NCBI GenBank assembly: GCA_965279195.1 | Contig: CBDIHP010000003.1 | Coordinates: forward strand, 1-44,754 | DNA from: CBDIHP01 sp965279195 | GTDB lineage: Bacteria > Planctomycetota > Planctomycetia > Isosphaerales > Isosphaeraceae | Direction of reading: 5' to 3' | Length of the DNA stretch: 44,754 bases | In this document: positions 43,277 to 44,754 of the stretch, piece after piece | Layout: each line of letters begins with the position of its first letter | Numbering within the stretch: the stretch's first letter is position 1 | Program-made: the position numbers and the translations under genes | Notes under the pieces: generated by a model | What the model saw: only the letters and a program-made list of their open reading frames with translations | Databases searched by the model: none | What the model was told of the DNA's origin: nothing

Positions 43277-44754
43277 ATGATCGACCCCACCGCCCTGTCG
43301 CCCTCGATCGAGCCGATCGCCGAGGAGTTCCTCGCACGCTGCCGGCGCGGGGAGTCGCCCGACCCGTCGGAGTACGCGGCCCGCCACCCCGAGCACGCCG
43401 AGGAGATCCGCGCCGTCCTGCCGGCCCTGCTGGCTCTCGAGGCCCTCAAGCCCCGCACGGAGTCGTCCGCCGGCACCGTCGGCGGCCGGCCGACGCGCGA
43501 ACGGTTCGGCGACTATCGATTGATCCGCGAGATCGGCCGGGGCGGCATGGGCGTCGTCTACGAGGCCGAGCAGGAGTCGCTCGGCCGCCGCGTCGCCCTC
43601 AAGATCCTCCCCGCCTCGGCCCTGCTGTCGCGGCACCTCGTCGAGCGGTTCCGCCGCGAGTCCCGCGCGGCGGCCCGGCTCCACCACACCAACATCGTGC
43701 CGGTCTACGCCGTCGGCGAGCAGGACGGCGACCATTTCTACGCGATGCAGAAGATCGAGGGGATCGGGCTCGACCGCCTCCTGGAGGCCTTCCGAGCGCC
43801 CGAACCCGACGCCGGCCGCGTGCCGGTGCCGGGCCCCGCGCCCGACTCCAGCACGCTCATCGACCTCGCGACCTCTGGCACGGGGCGGGCGTACCACCGC
43901 GAGGTGGCCCGGGTCGGCCGGCTCCTGGCCGAGGCCCTCGCCTACGCCCACGGCCGGGGGGTCTGGCACCGCGACATCAAGCCCTCGAACCTCCTGATCG
44001 ACGCGGCCGGCAACCCCTGGATCACCGACTTCGGCCTCGCCAAGCTCGACGACGGCGACGACCTCACCGAGACCGGCGACCTCCTGGGCACCGTCCGATA
44101 CATGGCCCCCGAACGCTTCCAGGGGCGCTGCGATGAACGCGCGGACATCTATGCACTGGGCCTCACCCTCTACGAGCTGCTCGCCCGCCGCCCCGCCTTC
44201 ACCGCGACCGACCGAGCGGCGCTGATCCGCCAGGTCTCCGAGCAGGACCCGCCCGCCCTGCGCAAGCTCGACCCGGGCATCCCGCGCGACCTGGCGACGG
44301 TGGTCCGCAAGGCGATCGAGAAGTCCCCCGGGCACCGCTACCCGACCGCCCAGGCGATGGCGGACGACCTCCGCAACGTGGTGGAGGACCGGCCCGTCTC
44401 GGCCCGCCGGGTCCCCCTGCACGAGCGGGCCGCCCGCGCCTGCCGCCGTCGCCCGCTGGTCAGCTCGCTCGTCGCCGCGACGGCCGCCGCCGTCGCGATC
44501 GGCCTGGCCTCGACCACCTGGCTCTGGTTCCGCGCCGACGGCGAGCGGCTCCGGGCCGACGCCAACCTCCGGAACGCCCGGGCCGCGGTGGACGAATGCT
44601 TCGCCGTCGTCAGCGACAGCCCCACGCTCCGCCGCTCCGGGCTCCAGGGGGTCAAGGCCGAGCTGCTCCGGCCGACCCTCAAGTACTACCGGGCGTTCAT
44701 CGCCGAGAACCGGGGCGACCCCGCCCTGCGGATCGCCCTGGCCCGCGACCTGAT
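43277..44754 (+). CDS. Pkn2-like Ser/Thr kinase, cut by right edge
   Basis: At least 492 residues. The N-terminal about 55 residues (AEEFLARCRRGESPDPSEYA) resemble the conserved leader of planctomycete kinases next to ECF factors. Kinase domain about 77-370: IGRGGMGVVYEA, VALK with K109, HRDIKPSNLL with D233, DFG with D251, and YMAPER. An insertion of about 40 residues (170-210) sits between the N and C lobes. One membrane helix follows near 395-415 (LVSSLVAATAAAVAIGLAST), then an Ala/Arg-rich region heading for a probable TPR or WD40 tail beyond the window. Co-transcribed with the sigma factor, so likely its regulator. Confidence 0.9.
   Translation, partial: MIDPTALSPSIEPIAEEFLARCRRGESPDPSEYAARHPEHAEEIRAVLPALLALEALKPRTESSAGTVGGRPTRERFGDYRLIREIGRGGMGVVYEAEQESLGRRVALKILPASALLSRHLVERFRRESRAAARLHHTNIVPVYAVGEQDGDHFYAMQKIEGIGLDRLLEAFRAPEPDAGRVPVPGPAPDSSTLIDLATSGTGRAYHREVARVGRLLAEALAYAHGRGVWHRDIKPSNLLIDAAGNPWITDFGLAKLDDGDDLTETGDLLGTVRYMAPERFQGRCDERADIYALGLTLYELLARRPAFTATDRAALIRQVSEQDPPALRKLDPGIPRDLATVVRKAIEKSPGHRYPTAQAMADDLRNVVEDRPVSARRVPLHERAARACRRRPLVSSLVAATAAAVAIGLASTTWLWFRADGERLRADANLRNARAAVDECFAVVSDSPTLRRSGLQGVKAELLRPTLKYYRAFIAENRGDPALRIALARDL

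Overview
This is a very GC-rich stretch that reads as a planctomycete chromosome, most like the Isosphaeraceae/Gemmataceae side of the phylum. The grounds are a DUF1559 pilin-like protein with an H-x9-DG tail, a TIGR03067 protein, an ECF sigma factor paired with a Pkn2-type kinase, a second Ser/Thr kinase with a TPR tail, a PEP-CTERM protein, and very large secreted proteins with LEPR-XLL-like N-terminal motifs. No rRNA, tRNA, CRISPR array, transposase or phage gene was seen.

Layout. 1-5.1 kb: Ser/Thr kinase (cut by the left edge, frameshifted) and a TPR protein, both minus strand. 5.4-8.1 kb: a solitary antitoxin-like gene, a Tat-signal protein, a TIGR03067 protein and a DUF1559 protein. 8.4-15.6 kb, all minus: an M48 membrane protease, a 1430-residue RTX-repeat protein with an embedded metzincin site, and an AlkB-like dioxygenase. 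15.8-19.8 kb: a redox block with a TetR regulator, a palindromic operator, a zinc alcohol dehydrogenase, a catalase-family peroxidase and a quinone-oxidoreductase-like MDR protein. 19.8-20.6 kb: PIN toxin and partner with a recognisable promoter. 20.6-27.3 kb: kelch-like protein, secreted HSL-type esterase, a frameshifted SdrD/Calx-beta surface protein and a Tat-signal protein. 27.4-32.7 kb: membrane alpha/beta-hydrolase-like protein and a Roco protein (LRR-Roc-COR). 32.7-33.5 kb: gene-free, with two large inverted-repeat elements. 33.5-38.7 kb: methyltransferase, acyltransferase-3, secreted GH13 amylase, PEP-CTERM metalloprotease-like protein. 38.8-42.4 kb: a second giant secreted protein. 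42.6 kb to the end: ECF sigma factor followed 10 bases later by a kinase cut by the right edge.

The strongest candidate for something new is the Roco gene at 29081-32680. Fifteen nearly identical 69-bp LRR units differ mainly at codons for the concave, ligand-facing side of the solenoid, and the protein ends in a four-Cys zinc-ribbon-like segment and a Cys/His tail. A membrane hydrolase-like gene follows on the same strand. Other notable points are two reading-frame breaks at C homopolymers (1172-1176 and 24344-24350), a C-terminal module shared by the two giant secreted proteins, and several long inverted-repeat elements, two of which share the end sequence CTGGAGTGCG.
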